Assembly (NCBI GenBank): GCA_951230915.1 | Contig: OX579637.1 | Span: 31,248,001-31,312,000 of the forward strand | Length of the DNA: 64,000 nt | Direction of reading: 5' to 3' | Source: Antitrichia curtipendula | Lineage: Eukaryota; Streptophyta; Bryopsida; Hypnales; Leucodontaceae | Part shown: positions 1-12,250 of the stretch, piece by piece | Layout of the letters: each line of letters starts with the position of its first letter | Numbering within the stretch: position 1 is the stretch's first letter | Translations under genes and position numbers: made by a program | The notes under the pieces: model-generated | Database searches by the model: none | What the model was told of the DNA's origin: nothing | Seen by the model: only the letters and a program-made list of their open reading frames with translations

Positions 1-1271
1 GACGCTGAGGAGGTAGTACAAGGTGCTGGAAAGACGTACTTGATGCCCATTGCACTACGAGACTTACCACACAAGTTTGTGCTCACGAATGTTGCGGTGA
101 TGGAAGATTTCTATGCGTAAGTTTGTCCTCCAACCGTTCGTCCACTTTACCCTAAACACCCATTAATTACTTCATGGTCGTTCTTTTTCTGTACTGCGAA
201 TCCGCAGAGTTCGGTTTAGGTTTATAGGAATTTATTACATAGAAAGGCAGCACCCCGCCTATAGAGCACTAGTGACAAAGCCATGAGAAGTGGCACGAAA
301 GTTGTGAGAAAGTCATTGAGAAGTAGTGACTAAGTCATTAGAAGTGGCAATGAAGTCGCGAGAAAGTCCTTTAACGTTTCTACTGATGAATGCGCTTTGG
401 CGTAATGCAACTCCGAAATCAATGCCTGTACCTTGGCTATGTCATGATTATTCTGTTCATGTGTCCACTTGTGCCACGGCCTATGCCAAGCGAGCCCAAG
501 GTTAGAATCATGTTTTCACTATCGCCCTACCGGATTCGCAAGAAATGGAGAGCTGAGCAGCGGACAAATCCAACAATTCCAGCACTTGCGGATTGGATGG
601 AGACCACGGTGCAAAGCGCTAATATGGATATGCGGAATCCCGAGGATCGCAATCACCTCCGCCTGAGCTCAAAGCCATCGCAGAGAGCCATGAGGTACTC
701 TCGGATCACTGCTTTTGGTAACCACTACCGAGTGGACGACGCTAGCAACGCTCGCCTACGAAGCTTCAACAGCGGCGTGGCTTCCGTCTTTGAACAACCT
801 TTCGAGACTGCACGTGACTTGTCTGTGAACTATGTGGGGGTGCTGAAAGACATATTTGTGTTGGACTACGGAACTCTGAGTACAGAAATCATTCTCCTGC
901 GATGCGAGTGGGTGAAGCTCCAAGACAACTGAGGGAATGCAACATATATGCACAATGACGCCGGCTTTCTAGTTGTGAACTTCCGCCATAAGTTACCGCC
1001 CATGGCAGAGCCATTCATTTTCCCCAGTCAGGCCACGCAAGTGTTCTTCTCAGATGTTGTAGAGAAGCCAGGATAGAAAGTTGTTTTGCGTAAAGAAGCA
1101 AGAGCCAGGCGGGAGGTGGTGGACCAAACTGACGTTTTCATCACCACCACATCGGATCCCACTGGTCTAGTTGCTCCTTGGATGTGGCCAATTGCACCTC
1201 AAGCAGTGAATCTTGTGGGGGCAATCGAATTGTTCGAGGCCGACAACGTATTAGCACAGGAAGACTACTAG
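1..1271 (+). pseudogene. 3' remnant of a second CACTA (En/Spm) transposase
   Basis: Bases 1-115 translate to a segment starting DAEEVVQGAGKTYLM, matching the end of the DUF4218 region of the CACTA transposase at 45.1 kb (DAEEVLEGAGKPYMM). A donor-like GTAAGT follows. From about 540 the reading matches the DUF4216 region of the other copy: KPSQRAMRYSRITAFGNHYR, then NYVGVLKDIF, LRCEWVKLQD and FPSQATQVFFSDVV. The reading is broken by TGA at about 930 and TAG at about 1075 but stays in frame to the terminal stop at 1271. The element enters from beyond the left edge on the plus strand, opposite to the tnp2-like gene of the intact element. Family assignment is firm; the element is dead. Confidence 0.85.
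281..370 (+). repeat. Short degenerate tandem repeat in the transposase intron
   Basis: Units of roughly 20-35 bases built on AGAAGTGG, GAGAAAGTC and AAGTCATT recur about four times inside the presumed intron of the decayed CACTA transposase. AGTCAT-type words are also the subterminal repeat words of the intact element. Confidence 0.45.
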
Positions 1272-2829
1272 TCCTCAATTTTCTTTGCATTGCATGACCT
1301 AGTTTCAAGGAAGCGAACACTTACTTTACAAAGTCTCTTCCTAAGTAGCGAGTTCGAAGCCCAAGGCTGCCCCACTTCACCTATATATGTATCAGGAGTC
1401 AATGCTTGTCACAGAATAAGCTTTCCCAAAAAATGCAGAATTCATTTTCACTTTACTTCTGAGGCAATCAATAATGATTCTTGCATCTATGTCAATTGAA
1501 TGCAACAAGCTTACATGCTTCCTCTCCAGCTTTACCCCCGTAGTCCTTCCGTAGTGAGGTTATTGTCGCGAAAGAGTGACCCACAGTGCCATCATATGAC
1601 TTCTTGTGACTCTGAAATGACTGGCTCTTCAACTGCTTCCATGTCAGCAATGGGAAATCCACGTAGACAACGTCAGTTCCCCAACTCCTGCACCACATGT
1701 TATGTTCAAGTTATGCCATAGTTGATATGTAGTGACGCCAAGTCCCATAACGTAACTGTGACCGAAGCACGACGACTGTTGTTGAATTGGTCACGACACA
1801 GTTGTATCATAGTAACTAGAAGTCCCAGAAAATGACTTTTACCTTCGTGTAAGAAAAAAAATGAATCGAGAAAGAAATACCGCGTACAAACTCAACTTTT
1901 CTTTCCATTCTTCATCGCCCAGTCACGTCGGCGACTTCAGGGTGATTGGGACGTGGTCCACAAAGGTCATCGCGTGCAATTAGAGAGGGGCAGTCGCGGC
2001 CACGACTGCAATTCTGGATTCCCGTGACTTCGCAGTCATTTATACCCCCTATTACGACTACTAGTAGTCGTAGACCATGCATTAGAGGTATCAATAGGCC
2101 TGACCTTGTAACCATTCTAGAGTATTCTGTATCCAATACAGACTTTGACAATTATAAAATCTAGAGTCTCGCAGTAGGCATTCTAATCCTTGAAGTCATC
2201 GACGACATACAGAAGTCTGACAACCAGGAAGAAGTTGTATAGAACTTGGAAGTCTTCCAGAAATTCCTTTGGAGTACATTTGACAATTACGCCAACTTTA
2301 GCATATTACAAGTCAGTGCCCATATTTTATAGAAGAACAAAATCCATATTGATAGTGAGTGACAGGAATTGTTGTATGGCCTTTTCCTCCTTGGTCACTT
2401 ATATCGAGTACTGGCCGATACTAGCACAACTAGACACTTCCAACTCCGTGTAGGAATAAACATTGCTTGCCTCCCACACGATTGACCTTCCCAAGCAGTG
2501 GCAGAGGAAGACGGTCAAGTCCTTGTCAGGAAACGGAATAGGCATGTTGAGGTTATTAGGAACATCAAGTATATGAACATGCACAAGATAGGGGCCATGG
2601 TTCACCACCCTCTCTACGACGGCCCGCCCAACATAATAGATTCCTTCAAAGGTAAGAGTAACAACATTTTCCTTCCACAGCTTCAATCTTCTAGAACTGC
2701 CATGCTTTGTGAATGCTTCAATAAGACTCACATCAAAAGCAAAATCAACAAATCCACTCATGATTTCTGAATCGGTGGGCAGTCCCTACAGTGTCAGAAC
2801 TGTTGTTGTTTTCAATCCCCAAAACATCT
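1272..2829. other. Non-coding tail of the decayed CACTA element, end not located
   Basis: No convincing gene. Scattered GTGACT, AGTCAT and GACTTC words between about 1.5 and 2.35 kb resemble the subterminal repeats of the intact CACTA element, so this is probably the 3' subterminal part of the same remnant. I could not find a CACTA-type terminus here. Confidence 0.35.
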
Positions 2830-4336
2830 TATCGGCTAGCTACCAATACGTCAGAGAACAACTTGGAAGACGACCTCCAAAACGTATAGAAGCTTTTAGT
2901 TTTCGCTCTCTACCTACTACTACAGTTGGTATAGGTAGGCAATCAATATCAAGTTGGATAATTGGTTGGTAGCCGACACTGATGACTCTTGCTCAGATCC
3001 TCGCTCAGATTACAACCTATAAATCATCCAAGAAGCTAGGGTTTATGACCCTCGTTTAGATCACAACTTGTAAACTAGCTAGGAAGCTGGATTTCAAATA
3101 TAATGAAGCAATCTAGGTAGTTTGCATTGATAATCAGACCAAACCTGATCCATGATATATAAAACTGGATTGGAATTGCAAAACAAAAGAAAATAACAAA
3201 TTGCAAACTGGACCCTCATCTCTTGCAATGACCCTGAGTGTGTCCTAAATTGTACAAGCACAATCCAATGCATTCTACTGCATTCCAGTGCAATGATGTG
3301 TTCAATATTGAACCATTAACCTGTGATTCATACTTAGAACCAGAACCTCATCCCTCATGCTTCTTAGATGTTGTGGCTCAGTGGCTGTAATGAGTAAATG
3401 AAACTGAAAGTCGACTATCCTCCCAATATTGAACCTAAGTGAAGAGGCAAGAGAAGCAACTTGGCGCTCAAAATTTGAATGTGGAGGAGGATGAAGTTGT
3501 GATTACAAAAGGAATAGGTATATACGCTTGAAGACCGACTTGGGAAACATAGGCATCTTCTTGCAATGAGTATTCGTCACTTTGATGTTCTTGGCTGGAA
3601 GCGGAGTACTGGATTCTAGATGAAAAGCGAAGAATGGATGAAATCACTAGATGAATGATAAATAAACAATCATCATTGTGCCTCTTGGTTGGTAGCCCTC
3701 ACTTTAGTAGGGAGAGAGGGATATACTCCCCTGGCCACTTTCATTTTTATTCACTTTTTCTACCTCACTTGCTCTCGCTCTCCGTCTCTCTCTTTGGCTA
3801 GCAATTGACACTCCATCAGAAAACTAAAGAGCAATCGCCGCTCCAATACATTTTAGAACATAGCCGCTACTATTTACTGGGCAGCTAATACACTTGGCGT
3901 TTTAGGAGATAGAGATTCGTTCCCAACCAACAGGTGACACAACCTAGCCAATAAGCAATACAAGCCTACGGCGATGGCATCCTTAGCTACTAAGAGTAAC
4001 AAGTACTTTGCCTAACATTGTATCGGCTGGCCGCCAATACAATTCCTTCAGATTTGCTTTATATATGCCAAGCTCAGAGGCTCTTGTATGTAAATTACGT
4101 TTTTTGAATTTTGGCACATGTCGATTTTATTATCGGTTGGCAGTTGACATTATTTGCAATGCTCACATGGACTCATGGAGCATGTCTCCCAACTATGTCA
4201 ACTGGCCGCGGATATAGTTCTCAACACAAGATTTAGGATTTAAGAGGTTGTATCGGTTGCCAGCCTACACATTAATCTGGATGACTATAATGAATTTCGT
4301 CTCAGTTTGTTGGTTGGAAGCTATTAACTATGTATT

Positions 4337-4943
4337 GTGCTTAATATTTTAAAAACTTATGTGCAAGAAATCGACCCTAATGGCCGGGCTTCTTGGCAAT
4401 CATATCCCAAACTTGCAGATATTAGACGATGGGTTTCCTCCACACACAACCTGGAAAGCAAATCTAGCCATCTAGGAGTGGGGTTCGTGTTGGAGGGAAT
4501 TCTCGGATCGTCTAGTAGAGATTGCATATTCCTTTAAGCTCAAGGGGAACATGATGCCCGGCCACGGCAACGTGATGTCAATATTGGTTGATGGTGGAGA
4601 CGTCCATGTGATGATCTGTCTTCTTCCATTCGGTAACCCAAACAGCATTGCGGACTATTTTGCAGTGGCGTTGCTTGTCAATAAGTGCACGGGGGAAGCA
4701 TGTGGCGTCAAGTCAATGGCAAAGGGTAAGACATTTGTAGAAAACACGCTTGTCGATACTGATGACCTTGTTCAAGGATGGGAATGTATGAAGGCAGAGA
4801 GGGATGAGCAAAATTCAATTATCACTGGGGAGATGGCTAAGGACAACAAGAAGGTGCCAGTGGCTACAAAAAAAGTATCCAAGTCACCAGTTGACGAGAA
4901 TAAATCTGTTGTCACTAAGGCGGGCTCGCCTTGCAAACTGTGA
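4337..4943 (+). pseudogene. Gene A: N-terminal segment of ParB/methylase-like paralogue
   Basis: Two stretches in different frames (4337-4537 and 4551-4943) are colinear with exon 2 of gene B. The stretch VDGGDVHVMICLLPFG, then YFAVALLVNKC and GVKSMAKG, lines up with GLDGDTVLVVVEVKIP, then YGLILDYAKLN and KCKSMAERS of gene B. The following LVQGWECMKAERDE matches the spacing of the WSVAEMKSQWDLIDED stretch. The segment ends in a Lys-rich tail (KKVPVATKKVSKSP), like the linker of gene B. The frame change near 4540 and the missing continuation mark decay. The homology is my own alignment by eye; the function of the domain is unknown. Confidence 0.55.
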
Positions 4944-4944
4944 G

Positions 4945-6640
4945 TGAATTTCACTGTGAGGTAAAATCCATCCACAAAGTTGGCCGAAAAGGAGTGTGTG
5001 GACTCTAATCTAAATGCCTCCAAGCAATGGATTTCCCAATTTTTTCTTTAGTGAATTTTTGATAAACTGAGCCTAAATGAAAAAAGGGCAGCCTCTCAAT
5101 ACACTCCCAAATACTCTTTGACACTTTCCATGTGTCTACTCAAGCATTCTAAGGATGTAGGACAAGTTTCTATATTGAAATTCCATACAAAAATGCCTTT
5201 AGAGGCTTAAAATGACCCCAATTGGACCCTAATTTACAATTCCAGCACATGCCATGACATAAATTCTTTTTAGACTCTTCACCCAAAGCAATTTACATAT
5301 CCAAGTTCAACATACATTTAATTTCACAAGATGTTTTATAACCAAGTGCAATGAAAATTGCAATTGTCCAATTACAAATGGGGAAGCATACGCAAAACCT
5401 TCAATTGGCACCTCCTCCTAGAGGCAGCCAACCTTCCTCTAAAGAATTGGTCACCATCTCTTTGTACCAGCTCCAAATCCACCAAGATCTAATTCGCTCG
5501 GAAGTTAGCTTCAAACCGCTCCTATCCTCTAAAATTCACTTCAATCCAATTTACCATACTCTCGCAATAGCCCACCAAAGTTGGATGTTTCAACATCCCA
5601 CGGCAGCACACCACCTCTCACAAAATTGGCCACCATTTTTTCGTGCCAGCTCCAAATTGGGCAAGCCTAAACTCATTGGAAGGCTCACTTGAAGGTGCAA
5701 ATCCTCTCCAAAGTTCAGCCCCATCCGACCTTCCACGCTCCTACGGTTGCTCGTCAAAGTTGACACTCTCTATTTGTTGCGGCAGCCCCCCTTTCTCCAA
5801 CATCTTTCTCATCTGACCTAAACCATTTTCACTTTTTACCCATATCCCCACATGAAATGGTGAAACCTACTCGACCAATTGTCCTAAACTTTCTCTCTGC
5901 TCATTCTACCTCTTAATTTTTTACTTGTTGCATTTCTCTTCACTTGACTCCCTAAAAATCCAAGCACATACCATAAAAAACCCAAGAGAGTGGAGAGAGA
6001 GAGCTCCTAACCCTAATTTTGCCTATATCCAACACCCTAACGACTAATTTTTCTAATCACATTCATACCCCACTAATTTACTGTGAAAATCCTAATTTAC
6101 TGTAAAATGCACTAAATTAGTGAAAATTGCGCTACTTTGGTGTAGACTGCGCCAATTTAGTGCAAATCCCCCTAAATTACTGTATTTTTTCCAATCTTAT
6201 TGTTTTTACCCTATTTTAGTGTTTCTAACACTATTCTATTATTCTAGTAGTGGTTTTAAGTTTACTAACTTGTCTTGTGTTTTTTCATATTTATTATTTT
6301 TTGTGGTTTTCATTTTAGCTTCATTTCCTACCTATAGTATTTTGGTTTTCATTTTCATTTTATATTTTGTGCTTTCTATTTTTTTGGTTTTTATTTTCAT
6401 ATTTTTTATACGTGATAATTTTTTTGTTTTTTCTAATATCATTTTTCATTTATAATTTTTGTTTTCATTTTCTAAACATTTTTCCCATTTGCCTAATTTG
6501 GTTACTTTACCAAATCTTAATTAAAGTCTTTTTAGTTTTAAATTCTTATTTTTTCCTTAGATTTTTCCCATTACTTTCTCCTAATTGCATTTCTAGATTT
6601 TCACCCTAAATTCCTAAAGTTCCTATTCCTATCTCACGGA
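4945..6640 (+). repeat. Left arm of a large inverted repeat
   Basis: This AT-rich sequence is the diverged reverse complement of about 10760-12250. Matches include CCTCCAAGCAATGG at about 5013 against the complement of CCATTGCTTGGAAGG at about 12160, and the 6225-6310 stretch against 10760-10870. It starts right after the Lys-rich segment of gene A and separates it from the ParB-like exons, so it may be a repeat inserted in an intron. The T-rich open frames at 6120-6609 are compositional. Confidence 0.6.
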
Positions 6641-6736
6641 AAACTCCCTAAATTGTGATTATGGCTTAATCCGGAGTACTAACACTTCCAGACTTGAATT
6701 TAACACATAGCGTTTATATTTTCTACAATCTAAAAA

Positions 6737-7640
6737 GTGAACCAATATAGTGGTTTACACAAACCGAGGAGGAAAGCAAAGAAAAAAGATGATCCCAATA
6801 AGATGCTGGTGCTTACACTGGACAAAACATTGGTTTGTGGGAATCACCTCACGATGAAGACTAAAGATAACGAGGTGAATGCCTTCTACCAAGCATTGGA
6901 GGCGAGGCTACTTCACGCATTTCCTTACTAGAAGCAGCGACTATCGAGTGTCATTTCCTCAAATAAGCTCTACATGCAGCTAACGAGCTGAAGTACCAGA
7001 AGATTGCAAATGATCACCTTAGTAAGGTATTTTATCTGAATTTTCCGACATTGTTCCATATTCCATTTAACTTCTTTCTATTTCAAATGTTGGCTGGAAG
7101 CCAACATATGTTGGTGTTGTTTTTGAATTGAGGGACTTCTTTCATTTCAGGTGAAGACCATGTATAAGAAATATAGGTCTATCAAGAAGAAGCTCAAGAT
7201 TCATGGCATTCCTCTGAAGCAAGCTCCTTTATCAATAGATAAGGAGTTGGACGCAGTGATGGACGTTTGTCCGAGTGAGGTGTCAAAAGTTGTCATTGAC
7301 GGTATATCTATGTCGTGGTGGAAGGTATCAAATATGCACTGGTACATCATTGGAGCCAACATACCATTACTATCTGCTGAGAACTTGCTGGACCTTACCC
7401 CGATGGCTTGCCAACAAAAAAGGATCTCTTGGAGTTCGAGGTCATTCCAGTATTGAGTTGAGACTTGAGTACACTAGTCCGTATCTCCAACATGTTGAAC
7501 TTGAACATCACGGAGAAGGTGGTGATGGATCTTGCATCAAGATGGGGAGGGCGGCATGGGTGAAGGTGGGTTGTCCGGAACCGCACCGTGGAGAAGGCAA
7601 GCCAACAACAACGTTGGAGGTATTCAACATATAATATGTT
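6737..7640 (+). pseudogene. Gene A: ParB/Srx-like segment with broken GGQHT motif
   Basis: The Lys-rich start (RRKAKKKDD) is followed by an exon to 7027, an intron 7028-7150 (GTATTT to TTTCAG) and an exon opening VKTMYKKYRSIKKK. Around 7336-7370 the reading HWYIIG is followed by bases that give G-Q-H-T if one base is restored, matching YFIIGGQHTVRAYRNL of gene B. Next come FEVIPV and SNMLNLN in other frames, matching FNIVPIF and SRALNQNL of gene B. A donor-like GTATTC follows at about 7620. The order and spacing of these blocks support homology. Frameshifts show that it is not functional. ParB/Srx folds bind or cleave DNA or nucleotides; activity here is not expected. Confidence 0.6.
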
Positions 7641-7839
7641 TCATCTATTTGGAACTAAATGAAATCATGTATTTGTTCTTCTCTTGCTATTGTGTCAGCT
7701 GCCAGCCAATACTGATTGAATTTCATAATGTTGATTGAGTTGTCTGTTGTCCTTAACGAACATACGTAATCTCTTTTTTGTCAACTGCCAGCTGATATCA
7801 TTTTTTCATGTTTTGACACTAGGAATTTACACTCGTGCA

Positions 7840-8420
7840 GGCAGCGAAGCTGAATGTCATGGCGCACTTTGTTGACAAAAAGGTGTCGTCAAAGCCGCCA
7901 CTTAACTTTGTTAAAGAAAAGATTTGGGTACTCTAGATTAAGGTGCTTGACGCTTGGGAGAACGTGAGCTTATTTGCAATGACAGGAATATTCCAGATTC
8001 CATTGTTATTCAAAAACTCTTGATTCACATCACCAAAACTGATCTTACACTAACTCTCAGCCTCTGTGATGCCAACCTCTATGAACTCATGCGGGACATC
8101 ATCAACCTCCGTGTGAATATCAGTCTTCAGAAAAGGTGACACTCTTCGATTGGTGCAAGGATAAGAAGCTCGATAGGATCATTATAAAAAAAATCATGTG
8201 GATGAGGAAGAAGTATCTACTTCCTTGTAAGGATGTTGGTTGGGTCCTGTACTTTGACAAGGCCTGGCAAGAACTCGCAGCCGCGAAAGGATATTCTGCT
8301 ACTATAGCTTGGAACATGTGGAAGGACATAAAGAAGTTTACTGAAGGCGGTGAGGAGTGTGACCAACCGGCTCTTGACTCCAAAGCCACCATTTCAATTC
8401 CCGATGCTCCACAGGTAGCA
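7840..8420 (+). pseudogene. Gene A: segment colinear with gene B exon 3
   Basis: An acceptor-like TCGTGCAG at about 7840 precedes broken coding sequence. LTLTLSLCDANLYELMRDII (about 8050-8110) aligns with PLTANDFKTLYGLRAEDI of gene B. After a one-base shift at about 8137, KKLDRIIIKKIMWMRKKYLL and then WQELAAAKGYSATIAWNMW align with KERLIRGMKNELMLHYRK and then WDDLAKEKGIDRD of gene B. In-frame TAG at about 7935 and the shift at 8137 break it. The segment ends at a donor-like site near 8415. Function unknown; it joins the ParB-like part to the methylase-like part in gene B. Confidence 0.5.
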
Positions 8421-8569
8421 TCTCTGAAATTGTTTATTTTCCTTGAGGTCCAAAGAACCATAATGTTCTACAAGCCATTGATTTTCAAGGAAAAGAGTTT
8501 CCATCAAACGTCTCAGATAAGAGATCGGATGGAACTTCAACAATTTATGAGATTTTGTATTAGTTAGGA

Positions 8570-10122
8570 CATCATGATTGTTTTCTGGTCGGATTTGGCT
8601 TTGCCAACTTTGCAACAGTGTCTAGACAAATATTAGATGGAAGGTGCCGGAGAACAAAAAGGACTTTTTTGCCTTTGGGCAAGAGACTTGTGACTTGAGC
8701 ATTTATCAGAATCTGAAGAATCTCGGACAACCAATTTTCTTGAAGCATCTAGCACGACTCCTCGCCTCCTTGTCACTATTGTATACAATGGTGCCTCTAT
8801 AACAATGGTGCCTCTTTAAACAACTCATTGATCATTGATCATATTCTTTGTAGGAATATTTTGAATCTGCCATACAATGCAGTTCACCCACCTCCTTATT
8901 ATTTGGAAGCAAAATTGAAAACTGGGAAACTTCCCTTCCTCCAACAAATGATGATCTTGTTTTTGTATGAATTGCTGTCTTTTGGGCTACTGGTTCTGGA
9001 ATTTTGTCAACTAAATTCAAAAATTGGTCTTCTATACTGCATGCTAGGTTCACCCTTATATAATCAATACGCTAAAGTTATTTCAAAGTGCCAGAAGAAA
9101 TTTGAGGTGCCCTATTTCAGAATAAGAGCTACTACGTGTGGCAGAGGTTATTTAGGGGAGTTCCACTAGTTGCATCTAAACTTCTGCAGCACATGATTAC
9201 AGTATTGTGGTATACCCTTAAATTCTTTAAGGAAGCATTTGATTTCTTTTTGAGCCAAAGCATGCTTTGTCATACATGGTTAGGCATGTCCCTTTTTCCT
9301 TTAACAACCTACTACTTCATTTTTTTGGTTGGAATCGATGATGGATCAATGCTTTTTGGTTTACTATATATTATCAGTCCTACGTATTGGCTAGCAGCCA
9401 ATATTACATTTGACAATCTTCTCAGCTCTCTTATCCATGTCTCATAGTTTTGCATTGTCACATTTCTATTTTGTTCAAGAGTCCACCAATGGACAACCAC
9501 ATTCATTTAAGAAATGTGTGGTTCTTTGTGTCACAAGATTGTTTTGCTTTGTTGACCCAAATATCGATGTAGATAAGTGGGACCCTCACCAAAACGTTGT
9601 CAGACATTTAGGGCTCGTCGAAATGTTTTCTACATTGAGAAGTTCCATGTGGAAATTTGGCTGAAGATGCCAATGCAAGAACTTTGTCCATTGCTTGCGC
9701 ACTTGCTTCCCAAAGTTGTCATTGACAAGCTATCATTTGTATATGGAAGAGAATATTGTAATGATAGTCAAAATTTTCCTTGGTGCTATAAGATGCTCTC
9801 AACACTTTTTGCGAAGGGCCCATCCAAGGAAACGTGTTGTTTGGACCAAGTACTCATGGTCAACATCTTCCCAATTTTGCTACAGAGGACACATGATCCG
9901 GCATGCTACATTCTATTGCCATTTATGGGTGATCTCAACTTTTTGAATGCCAGTAGAGTTATTCCAAACATTTCAACTGGCATTATTCTGTTCATATATT
10001 CCATGTACAAGCATGATTTAGTCTCGAAGTATATGAAAGTCTCCAAAAGACCAAGCCAGTTACATTATGAAGTGGCACAGTCCATTAAGTACGGGCAGCC
10101 CAATTGGAAGGGTATATTCTGA
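8570..10122 (+). pseudogene. Gene A: unassigned downstream coding remnants
   Basis: Protein-like stretches occur in changing frames: WKVPENKKDFFAFGQE (about 8638), DPNIDVDKWDPHQNVVRHLG (about 9555) and a 181-codon open frame at 9577-10122 rich in aromatic residues. A motif A copy at 9385 sits between them, as in the introns upstream. I recognise no family. By position they should match the methylase-like and HAD regions of gene B, but I could not align them convincingly. Confidence 0.3.
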
Positions 10123-10759
10123 TAGCTACCTCTCTCTGGTATGGATTGACAACCAATACCCTTCTCCAATTGTATTGATGGATGTAGTACACATTCCATA
10201 GCTTCATCATCTTCATTAGCTTTATAGCCTTCATCAGCTACATCATCCAAATCAACTGTATTGCCTTCATCGCCTTGGTTAATTTCACGAGCTATCTTGA
10301 GGTTCTTCATGACCTTTCTAAGATATCGGTTGCCAACTGATACTCTCCATTTACTTCACTATAGCGGATGTAGTTAGTGTGTGAGGCAGATGTAAAGTGT
10401 GTTGCACTTTTAGCAACAGATGGTTGTCTTAGCCTATTTTGATAGTTTAGGCAATTTAGCTAGTTCAATCATTGCAATTTGCTGGTTGGTGCAGAGTATC
10501 GGATGGCAGCCAACAATGTTCCAGGACTTTTAGTCCGATTTGTTAGTAGCTTGTACAATTGGTTGTTTCATTTGTTTTACAACTAATTATGAGCTCTGTA
10601 TTCTATTATTCTCAATATATTATGGTATTTCACTTTCTATATCCATTGTGTTTATTTTTGTTCATTGCTTATTGCACACAAAACATTGAATTTTACTTTA
10701 TTAGCGGACGGCTGCTTTATTTTTGGACGATAGATTTGTCCATGATTAGTTAAAAATCC

Positions 10760-12250
10760 GTTAAGTAGGAAATGAAGCTAAAAAGAAAATAAACACCACA
10801 AAAAATAATAAACATGAATAAAACACAAAACAAGTTAATAAACTTAAAACTATTACTACTAGAACACTAGAATAGTGAAGGAACCACTAGAGTAAGGTAA
10901 AAAAAATAAAATTAAAAAAAATAATTAAAAATAATAATTTAGAAGGATGTACACTAAATTAGCGCAATTTTCGTCAAATTAGTGCAGTTTTCACTAATTT
11001 GGCACATTGTACACTAAATTAGCATTTTTACAGTAAAATAGTGATGGATGATTGGAATTAGAAAAAACAATCCATTAGGGAGGTGAGTTTTAACAAAATT
11101 AAGGTTGCAAGCTCTCTCTCGCTCCCTCCTCTCTTGAAACCTTTTGGATGTATGTTTGTTTTTTATGGAATGTTGGGAATATTGAATATTTTTAAACATG
11201 AATTGTGAGAAACTAAGAAAGGGAACCATTTAGGACAATTTGTTGAAGTAGGTTCGCTTGTTGATGAAAAAAAAGTGAAGAAAAATGAGTTTATTTAGGT
11301 CAGATGGGAAATTGGAGGATGGAAGAAAATTAGGGTTTTTTGAAATTGGAAGGGAACCTCCAACTTTGATGGGTGACTGCGAAAGATTGTTAAGATGGAT
11401 GGAGCTGAAATTTGGAGAGGTGGTGCACCTTGAAGCCAGTCTTTTGTAGAGACTAAGCTTGTCCCAATTGAAGCAAGGACAAGCTAATGGTGGCTCATTT
11501 TGTGAAGAGAGGTCAGCTGCCCTTAGCGGTGATTGGTTGCCCTACTCTTAATTTCTTACTCTTGTTAAGTGACATTGAATTTTGAATGTAATGCTTATTA
11601 CAATGTATGGGTGTTTCTGCATGTTTGAGTAAATGATTAGCTATGGTTGCATGGAATCTTCTTGAGGGAAAGGAGAATGATGTTCTATCATTAAACCTTG
11701 GAGTTTAGGTTGAATTGCAAATGCATTTGAGGTCCATGCATGTTGAATTTGGATTCTTGGAAGATTAGTAGTGTGCTGGAATTTTAGGTTAGATCTCAAT
11801 TAGGGCCCATTGTGAGGCCCTCAAGGTGCTTTTTAGGAGAATTTTGTCTTAGAAAGAAACCTTGGAGATCTAGAAAGAATTGCAAATTAATTTAGGACAA
11901 TACATGTGAAGTTGTGGTGTTTGTGGATGGATGTGTGCTGTAATTCCCCTTTAGGACTTTAATTTTGGCCTTTTGGGTTCCCAAAAGGCCGATTTCGATG
12001 GGATTTTGGCCTCGGAGGTGGTCTCAACTTCCTAGAACATGTGTTAGGATGGTTATAGGATTTTAGGGCATAGAATTGGGTGATTTTGGGGTGCTACCCC
12101 ATATTCACTTAAGGTCGTTTAGGTCCAAATTCACCACAAAATACTTATTTAGAATTCCATTGCTTGGAAGGCAATCTAGGTAGAGTCCCATACACTTCCC
12201 GCCGACCAATTTTTGGGTGTTTTTTGCCACATGCGGTGGGAAAAATTAAA
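10760..12250 (-). repeat. Right arm of the large inverted repeat
   Basis: Diverged reverse complement of about 4945-6640, detectable from GTAGGAAATGAAGCTAAAAA at 10766 to the GGTGGGAAAAATT stretch near 12236. Together the arms enclose about 4.1 kb carrying the ParB-like core of gene A. No protein-coding content. Confidence 0.6.

Larger units (their letters stand above)
2830..10515. repeat. Dispersed 19-bp quasi-palindrome, motif A (about 17 copies)
   Basis: The consensus is about TATYGGYTGGCAGCCRATA. Copies start near 2830, 2930, 2960, 3682, 3792, 4021, 4131, 4196, 4251, 4308, 7088, 7693, 7779, 9385, 10140, 10324 and 10497. Those at 7088 (TGTTGGCTGGAAGCCAACA) and 9385 (TATTGGCTAGCAGCCAATA) have perfect 8-bp arms around a 3-bp centre. 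The copy at 7088 is inside the intron 7028-7150, and those at 7693 and 7779 are inside the intron at about 7620-7840. All lie in or beside the ParB/methylase-like paralogue A, and I see none elsewhere in the window. Confidence 0.85.

Noticed and set aside
6120..6609. Phe/Ile-rich ORFs resembling membrane proteins
   Set aside because: T-rich arm of the inverted repeat, with no conserved motif and the complementary arm not open.
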